Below, piece by piece: positions 9,301-18,112 of a stretch of 64,000 bases of DNA; position 1 is the first letter of the stretch, and every line of letters begins with the position of its first letter. The stretch is from assembly GCA_029862045.1 (NCBI GenBank), contig JAOTYE010000013.1, positions 1-64,000 of the forward strand, written 5' to 3'. The notes below the pieces were generated by a model. It did not search any database and was not told the origin of the DNA. It saw nothing but the letters and a program-made list of their open reading frames with translations. The stretch is from Gammaproteobacteria bacterium. Lineage in GTDB: Bacteria; Pseudomonadota; Gammaproteobacteria; Steroidobacterales; Woeseiaceae. The position numbers and the translations under genes are program-made.

Positions 9301-11486
9301 AGCCCGGAACAATCGCGAGCCGCGAAGAATTCCGCGGTACTGGCGGATCGCTCTACTTCCTGCAGCGTCAGGATATCCTGGCCGGATCCGAGCGCGTACG
9401 CATAGAGCTGCGGGACAAAACCTCCGGCATTGTGACCGGCGTCGTTAATTTGATGCCGGTGATGGACTACGACGTCGACTATCTGCAGGGTCGCATCGTG
9501 CTTGCAGAACCGCTCGCCTCCACTGCTGAAGACAATCTTCTGGTTCGCAGCGGCGCGATTTCCGGCGATGAGGCCTATTTGGTCGTGCGTTACGAATACA
9601 CGCCGGGATTCGACGATATCGATGCGCTGGCGACGGGCGGGCAGGCGCATTACTGGTTCGGTGAGCACGTCAAACTCGGCGTGACCGCGAACGTGAATGA
9701 ACAGGATGACACAGACAGCAGCCTCAACGCCGTCGACCTGACACTGCGGTGGTCTGCGGAATCCTGGCTCAAGGTTCAGCAGGCCAAGAGCGAAGGGCTC
9801 GTTTCCCTGCCACAGTTCTCCAATGATGGCGGCTTCGACTTCAACGCTTACGACCCGACGTCGTTCGTGAACGCAGAGGCGACAGCGGATCGTGCCGATA
9901 TCAGTATCAGTTTCGATGACTTTGTCGACTTTACCGACGGTGAGCTGACCATGTATGTTCAGGAGGTCGAGGCCGGTTACTCCGCCCCGGGACTGACTGC
10001 GCTTGCGGATACGGAGAACTACGGCGGTACGTTCAGCCTGCCGATTGGGGAGCGCTTTTCGTTCGGCGCCAAAGTCGATAACCGAATTCAGGAGCAGGGT
10101 ATCGAGATACGGGCGCAGGAATTCAATGTCGGCTATCAAATTACGGACCGCTGGAATCTGAGTGCCGGTTACCGCAAGGATGAGCGTATCGATGGCTCGG
10201 TTATCGTGCCGCTGACCCAGGAGCAGGGCGAGCGGGCAGATGCGGTATTGCAGCTTGGCTACGATGCCAACTCGAACTGGGACGCCTATCTGTTTACGCA
10301 AGATACGCTGTCGACTACGGGTGACAGGCAGGAGAACGGCCGGACCGGCGTTGGCGGATCGTATCAGATGTCCGAAAAGCTGCGCATCGAGGCCGAAGTA
10401 TCCGACGGTGATCTTGGTGCGGGCGGCCGGCTTGGCACCAACTACCTGCATTCCGACCATACGAGCATGTACCTCAATTATGCGCTCGAGAACGAGCGCA
10501 CCGACAACGGTTTGCCGAGCGGGCGCGGCAGCGAGGGCAATCTCGTCGCCGGCATTAAATCGCGAATTGCGGACAGCACCAGCGTATTTCTTGAAGAGCG
10601 TTATCAGCACAACGCCACGATGACCGGACTGACGCACGGGACTGGCATCAGCTTCGCGCCGTCGCAAAAATGGAATCTGGGCCTCACAACCGACATAGGG
10701 ACTTTACAGGACGTGCAGACCGGCGCCGAGACAGAACGCCTGGCGGGCGGCTTCCAGCTCGGCTTCAACCTCGATAAGTTGCAGATTTCGAGTGGCATAG
10801 AGTACCGCAACGATGATACGGAGCAGCTCGATCTGGGCCGGACCGAGAGAACGACGTGGCTGTTCCGCAACAGCTTCAAGTATCAGAGTAGTCCTGCGGC
10901 GCGCTTTTTGGGCAAGCTGAATCACTCCGAGAGTGAGAGTTCGCTGGGAACCTTCTACGACGGAGGGTTCACCGAGGCCGTGATCGGCTACGCGTATCGC
11001 CCAGTCAGCCACGATCGCCTCAACGCGCTGGTCAAGTACACGTACTTCTACAACGTGCCGACGACCGACCAGATCAATCTGCAGAACATCGCTGCCGAAT
11101 TCATTCAAAAGAGCCACATCGCAGCGGTCGATGTTACTTACGACATCACACCGCGGATCTCCATCGGCGGCAAGTACGCTTACCGTCTTGGTCAGGTCAG
11201 CCTGGACCGGGAGAGCCCTGAATTCTTCGACAACAATGCAAGTCTGTATGTCATCCGCAGTGATCTTCGTTTCGGCAAGAACTGGGAGTTACTCGTGGAA
11301 GGTCGCTTGCTGGATATGCCGGATCTTAGCGAGCATCGTAGCGGTGCGCTTGCGGCGGTCTCGCGGTACGTCGGAGACCATCTAAAGGTCGGCCTCGGCT
11401 ACAACTTCACCGACTTCTCAGACGACCTGACGGATCTCAGTTTCGATCAACAGGGGTTCTTCCTGAATCTGACCGGATCGATGTAG
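6360..11486 (+). CDS. Triple OmpA-domain outer-membrane beta-barrel protein
   Basis: 1,708 residues with an N-terminal signal peptide (about 1-24, cleavage near VAATD). Three successive OmpA/MotB-like peptidoglycan-binding domains lie at about residues 86-200, 247-365 and 395-515. Each carries an IYGD or VYGD motif followed by GLS and a series of arginines, and the first two end in the NRRVEVE motif. An Ig-like linker (about 590-800) follows, then a long, aromatic-rich region of alternating hydrophobic residues (about 820-1708) that reads as an outer-membrane beta-barrel and ends GFFLNLTGSM. The start overlaps the stop of the upstream repeat protein by ATGA. The inferred role is to anchor or secrete that partner while tethering the outer membrane to the cell wall. 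Three OmpA domains before, rather than after, the barrel is an unusual order. The barrel is called by pattern, not by a recognised family. Confidence 0.75.
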   Translation: MNAKYKWGLLTLLCVASVSMPVAATDVEEEPIGEAVERHLSLDSPFGQWVQDPDRVETEMGDTMETREAVTDGLETVKLSNLVPPIRFESGVANIPDTTVESLGAILARMRDRINVRLHLIGHADNRPLSYKLEQIYGDNAGLSRERAGKVAEHFQTSLALPPEAISYEWAGDSLPVATNLTDAGRALNRRVEVEVWYDEVVERVALEEFLVPAEIKRVKVCRMETVCKLRYIEGHAHRARVQNLIAPLHYSAEAIDVNEDFIERVGQAFKNLGDKQNVVVKFVGYTDDMPLSGRIERIYGDHVGLSKARARRVALAVQDSLNLPTHAIESDGRGSTRPLAANEKIQGRALNRRVEVEFWYDDPLQELPDEPQLCPEDAGAVTVTKIYDPPWGGIADIDFFDGQPVIPSSYPDSLARALADVADKTNPRLRFVGYTRNETLPRRTAAVYGDDIGLSASRARRAMELVAQDMQLDASQIEFEGRGYVHSKDVVNAGFIQGDTSHVAVQVAYDELAVLDDYEGVDITRITRELSPENPLGLNLMRITVDGEPIDDPKRSSSDIQRCTDVAMKRADIQFGFDNLRSAPRLSVAAEPSRITISEAIRFSPRIAPTSLRVYKNASPVNFRMYTNYSSFIERAEIRVFEPGQSLESEPLDIIAIDLEGVATWAPPTDLLATPLDELAYVLRAYGEGGNFDETRPKPLWFVHESLDQADRDVAPTESVPTAALLSAYGENTLGLHNIGLGSGTVSVRGSGITEEQEVWVAGRPIPVDASGNFVTEEILPEGSHTVEVAVVDAEGSGELYLRDLEFKEKDWFYVGVADLTLSESTVSGPIDLLQGENSVYDYDSNVDGRLAFFVDGKFGEHWKLMASADTREGPLEDIFSNFMDKSPDSLFRRIDPDYYYPTFGDDSTVEEMAPSMGKFFVRLSKGDDYGQWGNFKIGYMNSELAQVDRGLYGANLHYQSAATTEFGDRRLVVDAFAAEPGTIASREEFRGTGGSLYFLQRQDILAGSERVRIELRDKTSGIVTGVVNLMPVMDYDVDYLQGRIVLAEPLASTAEDNLLVRSGAISGDEAYLVVRYEYTPGFDDIDALATGGQAHYWFGEHVKLGVTANVNEQDDTDSSLNAVDLTLRWSAESWLKVQQAKSEGLVSLPQFSNDGGFDFNAYDPTSFVNAEATADRADISISFDDFVDFTDGELTMYVQEVEAGYSAPGLTALADTENYGGTFSLPIGERFSFGAKVDNRIQEQGIEIRAQEFNVGYQITDRWNLSAGYRKDERIDGSVIVPLTQEQGERADAVLQLGYDANSNWDAYLFTQDTLSTTGDRQENGRTGVGGSYQMSEKLRIEAEVSDGDLGAGGRLGTNYLHSDHTSMYLNYALENERTDNGLPSGRGSEGNLVAGIKSRIADSTSVFLEERYQHNATMTGLTHGTGISFAPSQKWNLGLTTDIGTLQDVQTGAETERLAGGFQLGFNLDKLQISSGIEYRNDDTEQLDLGRTERTTWLFRNSFKYQSSPAARFLGKLNHSESESSLGTFYDGGFTEAVIGYAYRPVSHDRLNALVKYTYFYNVPTTDQINLQNIAAEFIQKSHIAAVDVTYDITPRISIGGKYAYRLGQVSLDRESPEFFDNNASLYVIRSDLRFGKNWELLVEGRLLDMPDLSEHRSGALAAVSRYVGDHLKVGLGYNFTDFSDDLTDLSFDQQGFFLNLTGSM

Positions 11487-11574
11487 GCGAAAAAGGATGG
11501 CCTCGTTTATTCTGGGTATGGCGAATACACAACCATTGCTTTCTTGCGAAGCCCGCAGGCAGCCAGGGCAGGTC

Positions 11575-13515
11575 TTACCTACGTCCCGAGACCGGAGTTT
11601 CGACGAGCACACTTTCTGCAAACAATAGCCGCCCCGTGCTCGCATTGTAGAACTGTACTACGACTTGCGGCTTCTCGAAGGCGACCCAACGTGAGTTCCC
11701 TTTCGTATCAGGACTATTGAACACATTGTTCATTTGCACAATTGCATAAACGGGCATGCGACGACTCTGCCGCGCCGTATCCGCAAGAAAGTGAGTCGAC
11801 CATCGTACTGTGGTGTTGAGGCCTGCACTCGAATATGGACCGTTCGACGGTATGCCGGTGCCATCAAGTCGTCCGGTTGCTCGATTGAGTGATCCAATTG
11901 GGCCAACGGAAAACTCCCATATGCGCTCGCTAATCTGAATTGAGAACGCATTATGCAAATCGCCAGTAAGCAAGATCACGGTCTTGCCGCTCGATTCGAA
12001 CGCCTTGAGCAACTCATCGCGTTCACGCGTGTAGCCAGTCCACGATTGATCGTCAATCCCGCTCGGTCCTTCGGACAAATGCGGTATAACAAAGCTCACC
12101 GACGAAAGTACAAAGACGACGTCCGCCTCACTTTCTTTCAAGCGTCGTAGCAGCCAATCCTTTTGGCTTTCTCCGAGCATCGTTGGTTCGTCGGAAATCA
12201 ACTGCGATCGTCTCCGGCTGCGCGTGTCCAGCCCGATGAACTCTGCGTTCGCGAACTGTTGGTCAAAGAAATAATCCAGGCCACCGATCGAGTAAGAAGA
12301 GTCGCTATCGTGTGCCGGTGCAGGCTCTAACTCCAGCTGGTTATCGCCAACCACTTGTTCGATAGCGTATACCGACGCGTTTGGATCTATCGGTCCTGCT
12401 TCCTCTATGGCCGCGCTGATTTCCGAACGATTCTCCGCATCGCTATTACGGTAACCAGCATCTGGCCCGCCCCAATGCACGTGAAGTGACCGGCCTTCGT
12501 GAAGGGCAAGCTTTCTAAAGTCCGCTGCAGGGTCAGTCAATAACGCACTGCCCGCCTCAAGCTGGGTACGCCCGAACTGAATCTTGTTTATGTCGGTCGT
12601 CGGATTGCTCCAGCCAAGATAATCCCGCCACGCGCGAAGCGCGGGGTCCCGAAACAACGCGTTCCGGGCCGTGTGACCGGGAACCGTGGCGTCTTGGAAA
12701 TTGTTAAGCACCTCATGGTCATCGAAGATGAAGATCGACGGAACCGTCGCATGCCAGAGTTTAAGGTCAGGATCATTGTCGTAGTACGTTTTATAATTCT
12801 GCCAGGCACCCGCGAGGCTTGGTACGATTTGAAGGAGCGGCGGCATGGCTGTACCCGGCGGTGCCGATTCGTTCAGCCACCTCGAAGGCTCAAACCGCCG
12901 ATCCTGTTCGTAAATCCAGTCGCCGAGGACGACATGGAAGTCTATATTGTCGGCGGCGTCTCGAAACAAGGTGGCGTGCTGCGTGGCCCCCTGTGACATC
13001 GTCGGCGACTGCTTGGCGCAGGACATCGCAGAAAACGCGAAGTTAAAAAGCCCATCAGGATTTAATTGACCGACTTTCTGTTTGGCAGACGGCAGACTAC
13101 GGAAGTGAAAAATATCGGAGTCGACGCCGGCCACCGTATCAACGGCCACCTGATAATAATAGACGGTATCGGGTAGAAGGCTTTCGAGCTTTACCCAAGC
13201 CGTGTTGTCGTGTTCGAGGACCGTTGCAACCGTTGCCGATCGCGAGTCTAACGCTCTCTCATTCGTGCCGTATCGAACGTGAAAGGCAGCTGGTTGCGCC
13301 GTTCGTGTCCAGACTCCAACGCTGCCGGCGCCGAGCCTCCCCAAAACCGGGCCGTGTGAGACGTACACCGCGACTTCGGGCTTAAGCTCGGCTGCGCTCG
13401 CAGTTGCCATCAGCAAAACGAGCGACATTAACCAGCCCGTTAACCGGCGACAGCTGCCCACTGACGAGACTCGAGACTCAGACTCCGGGATTATTCTCTC
13501 GGTTTCTGATGCCAT
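11575..13515 (-). CDS. PhoD-family alkaline phosphatase/phosphodiesterase
   Basis: 646 residues. A long n-region precedes a hydrophobic stretch ending LMATASAAEL, so it is probably exported. An N-terminal PhoD_N Ig-like domain (about 45-150) is followed by the PhoD metallophosphatase domain. The metal-site motifs VVLGDWIYEQD, FIFDDHEVLNNF and VILLTGDLHNAF are all present and in the usual order. PhoD enzymes hydrolyse phosphomono- and phosphodiesters, including phospholipid headgroups and teichoic acids, in the periplasm or outside the cell. It lies 30 bases downstream of the TonB-dependent receptor gene on the same strand, so the two likely form an operon. A shorter start at the internal MSLVLLM methionine is possible. 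Substrate unknown. Confidence 0.85.
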   Translation of the reverse strand: MASETERIIPESESRVSSVGSCRRLTGWLMSLVLLMATASAAELKPEVAVYVSHGPVLGRLGAGSVGVWTRTAQPAAFHVRYGTNERALDSRSATVATVLEHDNTAWVKLESLLPDTVYYYQVAVDTVAGVDSDIFHFRSLPSAKQKVGQLNPDGLFNFAFSAMSCAKQSPTMSQGATQHATLFRDAADNIDFHVVLGDWIYEQDRRFEPSRWLNESAPPGTAMPPLLQIVPSLAGAWQNYKTYYDNDPDLKLWHATVPSIFIFDDHEVLNNFQDATVPGHTARNALFRDPALRAWRDYLGWSNPTTDINKIQFGRTQLEAGSALLTDPAADFRKLALHEGRSLHVHWGGPDAGYRNSDAENRSEISAAIEEAGPIDPNASVYAIEQVVGDNQLELEPAPAHDSDSSYSIGGLDYFFDQQFANAEFIGLDTRSRRRSQLISDEPTMLGESQKDWLLRRLKESEADVVFVLSSVSFVIPHLSEGPSGIDDQSWTGYTRERDELLKAFESSGKTVILLTGDLHNAFSIQISERIWEFSVGPIGSLNRATGRLDGTGIPSNGPYSSAGLNTTVRWSTHFLADTARQSRRMPVYAIVQMNNVFNSPDTKGNSRWVAFEKPQVVVQFYNASTGRLLFAESVLVETPVSGRR

Positions 13516-13545
13516 GCAATAAGCGCCAGGAGCAATGATGCAACG

Positions 13546-16323
13546 TCAGAATGCATATGTCATGCCAACGAGTGCAGTCCACGAATAGATCTCGTCTGCG
13601 AGTAGCCGGCTCGATATATCCTGATATTCCTTACGAGACTCATCGTTAATGTTCTGCACCTCACCGAAGATCGACAGGCTATCGGACGCATCGAAAGTCA
13701 GCTTTAGATCGACTTGCGTGTGCTCATCCCAATAGACATCCTCCGTCACATCGCCGCCGATTCCCGCCAGATAGTCATCGCGATAGTTCGCCGCCAACCG
13801 AGCTTCGAATCGCCCAAAGGAATAGTACAGAGTCACGTTCGCTAAGGTGTCAGCCTGACCGAAAAACGTAAGGTCGTCGGACTCACGACCGAATACCTCA
13901 ACGTCGGAATCGACAAACGTGAGATTCACCGAGGCGCCGAGGCCATTCGCGAACTGCTGCTCCCAGCTCAGTTCCAGGCCCAGCAAACTACCGCTGTCCG
14001 CGTTTTGGGGCTGGGATAGCGAAAGAAGATCGACTCCACGGTACGTGACGTTTTGGGTGCGTTCGGTATAGATCGGATTATCGATGTCCTTATAGAAAGC
14101 ACCGATCGACAGGATCCCGGATGGTTCGAGGTAGTATTCATACGAAAAATCGAATCCCATCGACGCGTAGGGTTCCAGTTCGACGTTTCCTGTCTGGCCT
14201 GCCTCATCTTCGACTTCGAACACCGGGACGACATCTTCGAAATCGGGTCTGCCGATTGTATTGGTCCAGGCAGCACGAACGATGACATTGTCTCTCGGTC
14301 GGAAGGTTACGTGAAGACTGGGCAAATAATCTATGTAATTGGTTCGATCCTGCACGGGTACACCGGGATTCAACGGATCAAAGAAAGGGTCGTCGAAGTC
14401 GATCAGGGTCGCAATATATATGGCATCGGTATATTCGACCCGCACGCCGCCAAGGACGGTCGTGCTGCCAAAATCGACGCTGATCATGCCGTAACCCGCA
14501 TACAAGTCTTCTACAATGTCGTAATCCGAAGCAATGGAAGACTCTGCCGAGCCATCGTCGTTAAATTCAAACATCGCTGGATTCGACCGAAAAAAGGCCT
14601 CGTGCCCAGCGAAATCCAGCACCGGGCCTAATTCATATCGCCCGTCGAAGAAATTACTCGGGCCAGAAGAGTACAGACCTGTGTCGGCGAGCGTAAAACT
14701 AACGGCGTCCTCATAATCTGTGTTTTCTCTGTCGCGGAACTTGTCCCGCTCGGCGTATTTGAGTCCAAACTTCAAGTAGCCGGAGCGACCGCCAAAGTCA
14801 CGGTCGATTCTGAGATCGGTCTTGAACGAATTGATATCCTCTTCAATAGCGTCGGTGCGACGGCGAACTCGACGAAACGGATAGTTAGCCGGATCGTTGA
14901 TTGCCGGACCGGCATCGAACTGCCAGTAATAATTTGAGACATCGACCGTGTTAGGAAACGCACCACCTCCCGAGCGATACTCCCAGTCTATGCGTAACGG
15001 AGTAATCTCTTCAGCGTGCGAAAACGTGTAGCTTGCGCCCCAGGTCATGTTATCGAAATCAAATTCGCCGCCGATGGAAATATTGTTCAGTTGCTGCGTT
15101 TGATTGTTTTGCCGGTATTCCCGTGAGGCACGGCCGTCTTCGTTTTGCACCACCGTGCTCGACAACGGAGTCTGATCCCCTCGTGCCGCATCGAAATCCA
15201 GTTGATCGCGCTGTTCCTCGTCGGTGAACTCGTTAAAAATACTTCGCAAATACCACAGTGTGGTGTCATTCGGCCGATATTCGAGATTCGCGTTAATGCC
15301 TATGCGCTCACGCTCGATGTCGTACTCGAACAGGCGTAAGTTCCCGGGTGCAAAGTCCCCCGGCTGAAACTCGGCCCAATCCAGGCCCTCGACCAGTTCG
15401 GTGTCGTAGCGCTTGATGTAATAGCTCCCGGCAAGGACCAAACCCCACTCATCGTTGGGCCCCAGCGTTGATCCCCAGGTTGCACTGGCACCGTATGGGT
15501 TGCGGCCACTCTTATCGTTGTAACCTGCACGGGCACTTATGACCCCAAACGGCTCCGGAGAATCGAAGGCGCTGCGCGTGACAACGTTGATGTTGCCGCC
15601 GATTGCGTTACCGTCGAGGTCCGGCGTTATTGCCTTGACGACTTCGACTATCGATACCAGGTCCGATGGAACGACGTCCAGCGCCACCCGCCGTCCTGAT
15701 CCTTCCGGCGAACCAACGAGATTGCCGTCAATCGTTACATTGTTGAGGTCGGAATCGATCCCACGAATTACTGTATAACGACCTTCACCCTGATCAATTT
15801 CCACCGACAGGCCCGGCAATCGCTGAATGGCCTCAGCCACGTTGAAATCGGGTAGCTTGCCGACCGTATCGGCCGACACCGCATCGAGAATGCTCTCTGC
15901 CGCACGTTTGCGTTGCAGCGCCAGCAGTTGGGATAGACGAGTACCCGTGACGATGACTTCGTCGAGATACTCTGAAGTCAGAGTAATGTCCAGGGCGACC
16001 TCGCCCGTCTGGGGTACGGTGACGCTTACCGACTGTGTTTCATATCCGCCAAAGTCTGCCTTGACCGTGTACTCGCCCGCCGGCAGTCCTCTAAAGCTGT
16101 ATCGTCCCCAACGATCGGTGACTGCACGTCGGTTACCCTGATCGGTAGTAACGGTCGCTCCATCCACAAATCGCTGCAGGGCTGGATCGTTGACCACGCC
16201 GACAATGTCGCCGGCGTAACTCACTCTGGGCGCCAGCACACACAAACTCGCGACGATTGCGAGGCCCAGCATCGTCGTCGAAACGACCGAATGCCCACCA
16301 TTAATTTCTTTCCGAGTAATCAT
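13546..16323 (-). CDS. TonB-dependent receptor with N-terminal carboxypeptidase-regulatory-like domain
   Basis: 925 residues: a signal peptide (about 1-37), a carboxypeptidase regulatory-like beta-sandwich (about 38-115, GRYSFRGLPAGEYTVKA), a plug domain (about 130-245, with AEAIQRLPGLSVEIDQGEGR and YTVIRGI) and a 22-strand-type barrel ending in the C-terminal phenylalanine expected of outer-membrane proteins. It is the general length of the family that imports oligosaccharides and related large substrates rather than a classical siderophore receptor. A strong Shine-Dalgarno (AGGGGGAT) lies a few bases before the ATG. The start overlaps the stop of a truncated RpiR-like reading frame, and phoD follows 30 bases downstream. 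The shared context suggests uptake of a phosphorylated or acidic carbohydrate. That substrate is inference. Confidence 0.9.
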   Translation of the reverse strand: MITRKEINGGHSVVSTTMLGLAIVASLCVLAPRVSYAGDIVGVVNDPALQRFVDGATVTTDQGNRRAVTDRWGRYSFRGLPAGEYTVKADFGGYETQSVSVTVPQTGEVALDITLTSEYLDEVIVTGTRLSQLLALQRKRAAESILDAVSADTVGKLPDFNVAEAIQRLPGLSVEIDQGEGRYTVIRGIDSDLNNVTIDGNLVGSPEGSGRRVALDVVPSDLVSIVEVVKAITPDLDGNAIGGNINVVTRSAFDSPEPFGVISARAGYNDKSGRNPYGASATWGSTLGPNDEWGLVLAGSYYIKRYDTELVEGLDWAEFQPGDFAPGNLRLFEYDIERERIGINANLEYRPNDTTLWYLRSIFNEFTDEEQRDQLDFDAARGDQTPLSSTVVQNEDGRASREYRQNNQTQQLNNISIGGEFDFDNMTWGASYTFSHAEEITPLRIDWEYRSGGGAFPNTVDVSNYYWQFDAGPAINDPANYPFRRVRRRTDAIEEDINSFKTDLRIDRDFGGRSGYLKFGLKYAERDKFRDRENTDYEDAVSFTLADTGLYSSGPSNFFDGRYELGPVLDFAGHEAFFRSNPAMFEFNDDGSAESSIASDYDIVEDLYAGYGMISVDFGSTTVLGGVRVEYTDAIYIATLIDFDDPFFDPLNPGVPVQDRTNYIDYLPSLHVTFRPRDNVIVRAAWTNTIGRPDFEDVVPVFEVEDEAGQTGNVELEPYASMGFDFSYEYYLEPSGILSIGAFYKDIDNPIYTERTQNVTYRGVDLLSLSQPQNADSGSLLGLELSWEQQFANGLGASVNLTFVDSDVEVFGRESDDLTFFGQADTLANVTLYYSFGRFEARLAANYRDDYLAGIGGDVTEDVYWDEHTQVDLKLTFDASDSLSIFGEVQNINDESRKEYQDISSRLLADEIYSWTALVGMTYAF

Positions 16324-16565
16324 TTGTCGATCCCCCTGTTAAAGGTCTTCCGATATTTCGGATAGCAAACGAAGCCGATCTTCTTGACACAGCGAATGAT
16401 CGATCGTGTATGGATTACGGTCTTTGCCGCGACCTCGGCAATCGCTTGAAGGCCGGCCGCCGGGTAATGAGGTAGTACAACCCTTGCGACCTTGCGATGC
16501 GTCTTAGTCATCGACGGCCTTGTCGTCTTAGTAAAGTCTGCAGTTGTTATTCGTTTTGCCATCAC
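16320..16565 (-). pseudogene. Truncated RpiR/MurR-type regulator (HTH domain only)
   Basis: An 81-codon frame. From about residue 19 it matches the N-terminal HTH_6 domain of RpiR-family sugar-phosphate regulators: a KTHRKVARVVL helix, LQAIAEVAAK, and then the recognition-helix region TRSIIRCVKKIGF followed by YPKYRK. The usual C-terminal SIS sugar-phosphate-binding domain (about 180 residues) is missing, because the frame stops directly at the TonB receptor start (ATGA overlap). It is either a decayed regulator or a stand-alone DNA-binding micro-regulator. The intact helix-turn-helix pattern and the coupled stop leave the second option open. It sits in the divergent region opposite the GntP permease, where a local regulator would be expected. 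The family call rests on the HTH motif only. Confidence 0.55.
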
Positions 16566-16625
16566 TGCCTTACGCCCGCCTCGGGATAAGACTTGGCGCC
16601 CGGTTCCCAGACTTTAGCGAACTAT

Positions 16626-16649
16626 ATAGATACTATAGAGAGTATCTAT
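16626..16649. promoter_or_regulatory. Operator-like perfect inverted repeat
   Basis: Two perfect 9-base arms, ATAGATACT and AGTATCTAT, are separated by six bases (ATAGAG). The repeat lies in the AT-rich divergent gap between the truncated RpiR frame/TonB receptor and the GntP permease. The arm spacing and position suit a dimeric repressor. A terminator is unlikely because there is no T-tract. The cognate protein is unknown. Confidence 0.5.
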
Positions 16650-16736
16650 GACAGGTCGTACGTAATTACCACTACAAGGCCGTACCGAGATGACACCACT
16701 CATTGCCATTTCCCACTAGCGCTTGAGCGTCTCCAC

Positions 16737-18074
16737 GTGATTCTCGTCTTGTCTCTGGTTGCGATGATCGTCTTCATCGTCGCCTCGACCACCATCGGTA
16801 AGCTTCACCCGTTTGTTGCACTGCTATTGGCCGCGTTCGGCTACGGCGTATTCACGGGCATGCCGGTCGACAAACTGCTGGGTTCAATCAATGCGGGATT
16901 CGGCGATACGATTGCTTATATCGGCATCGTCATTGTTGCCGGTTCCATCATCGGTACTTTTCTGCAGCGCTCCGGGGCCGCGGCACATTTGGCGGCGTCA
17001 GTCCTGCGCCTGGCAGGTCCCAAGCGCATTCCGATGACGATGGGATTGGTAGGCTACGTCGTCTCGATGCCGGTCTTTTGTGACGCCGCCTATATATTGC
17101 TATCCCCCATCAACCGGGCGCTGTCGTTTCGAGCCGGGGTATCGGCTGCCGGCGGTGCCGTTGCCCTGAGTCTCGGGCTGTACGCAACGCACACCATGGT
17201 GCCTCCAACTCCAGGCCCCGTCGCCGCCGCGGGTATTCTGGGTGCCGATTTGGGGCTCGTGATCGTCTGGGGCATGGTCGTGAGTATGATCGCGCTTGGC
17301 GCGGGATTGCTGTTTGCGGTTCGTTACGCCGCCCAATTCGAGCTCGCGGCTGCACCCGATACGACCTCAGAGACGGCACCAGCAGTTTCTTCCGACGGTC
17401 ATTCGACACTTGGCGCTCTCTTGCCGATATTTGTGCCGATTCTGCTGATCGTCGGCAGATCCGTCGCACAACTTCCAACCTCGCCTCTCGGCACGGGCGT
17501 TGCTGTGAACTTTTTTAATGTCGCCGGTCAGCCGGCGGTTGCACTATCAATCGGTGCTTTGCTTGCTCTGTTCCTTCCGAAGTCGTTCGAACGCTCGATG
17601 CTTTCGGAGCGCGGTTGGTTTGGTGAAGCGATTCTTAATTCCGCGTTGATTATTTTAATTACTGGCGCAGGCGGCGCATTCGGCAGAGTTTTGCAAGCAT
17701 CGGGCATCGCGGATGTTGTCGGCGGCGGCGCAACCCAGCTCGGGATGGGGCTGACACTGCCGTTTGTTCTGGCAGCAGCGATCAAGACGGCCCAGGGCTC
17801 ATCAACGGTCGCCATCGTAACGACAGCCGGTATCGTTGCCCCGCTACTGGCATCGCTCGGCCTTGATTCGGAAACGGCCAAAGCCCTGGCCGTGGTCGCA
17901 ATTGGTGCCGGTTCAATGGTGGTATCGCACGCCAACGACAGTTACTTCTGGGTGGTCACCCAGTTCTCCGGCATGAGCGTGAAGCAAGGCTATCAATTGC
18001 AATCGCTTGGTACCTTCATCCAGGGCGCAGCCGCAGCGATTGCGATCGTCGTGCTTGGCATGTTCCTCATTTGA
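16737..18074 (+). CDS. GntP-family gluconate/sugar-acid permease
   Basis: From the GTG at 16737 the protein is 445 residues, the usual length of GntP permeases. A 48-residue upstream extension in the same frame is polar, unlike the family, and was rejected. An ATG at 16764 is the alternative. About 12 hydrophobic segments are visible. The GntP signature near the C-terminus is clear (GAGSMVVSHANDSYFW), as are the early IGKLHPFVALL and MPVFCDAAYILL segments. The family imports gluconate, related aldonic acids, glycerate or D-serine with protons across the inner membrane. It is divergent from the TonB receptor/phoD operon and convergent with a GDPD gene, so it probably takes up the acid product released in the periplasm. 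Family certain, substrate not. Confidence 0.88.
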   Translation: MILVLSLVAMIVFIVASTTIGKLHPFVALLLAAFGYGVFTGMPVDKLLGSINAGFGDTIAYIGIVIVAGSIIGTFLQRSGAAAHLAASVLRLAGPKRIPMTMGLVGYVVSMPVFCDAAYILLSPINRALSFRAGVSAAGGAVALSLGLYATHTMVPPTPGPVAAAGILGADLGLVIVWGMVVSMIALGAGLLFAVRYAAQFELAAAPDTTSETAPAVSSDGHSTLGALLPIFVPILLIVGRSVAQLPTSPLGTGVAVNFFNVAGQPAVALSIGALLALFLPKSFERSMLSERGWFGEAILNSALIILITGAGGAFGRVLQASGIADVVGGGATQLGMGLTLPFVLAAAIKTAQGSSTVAIVTTAGIVAPLLASLGLDSETAKALAVVAIGAGSMVVSHANDSYFWVVTQFSGMSVKQGYQLQSLGTFIQGAAAAIAIVVLGMFLI

Positions 18075-18112
18075 TCCCTCAGAAAAGAGGAATCAATAAA
18101 GTCATTCATCAG

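Noticed and set aside
8955-10667. Minus-strand open frame of 570 codons opposite the triple-OmpA barrel gene
   Set aside because: No signal, domain or ribosome site, and the plus strand carries a continuous, family-like protein.
16593-16736. N-terminal extension of the GntP permease
   Set aside because: 48 polar residues unlike the family, overlapping the operator-like inverted repeat. The downstream GTG gives the normal length.
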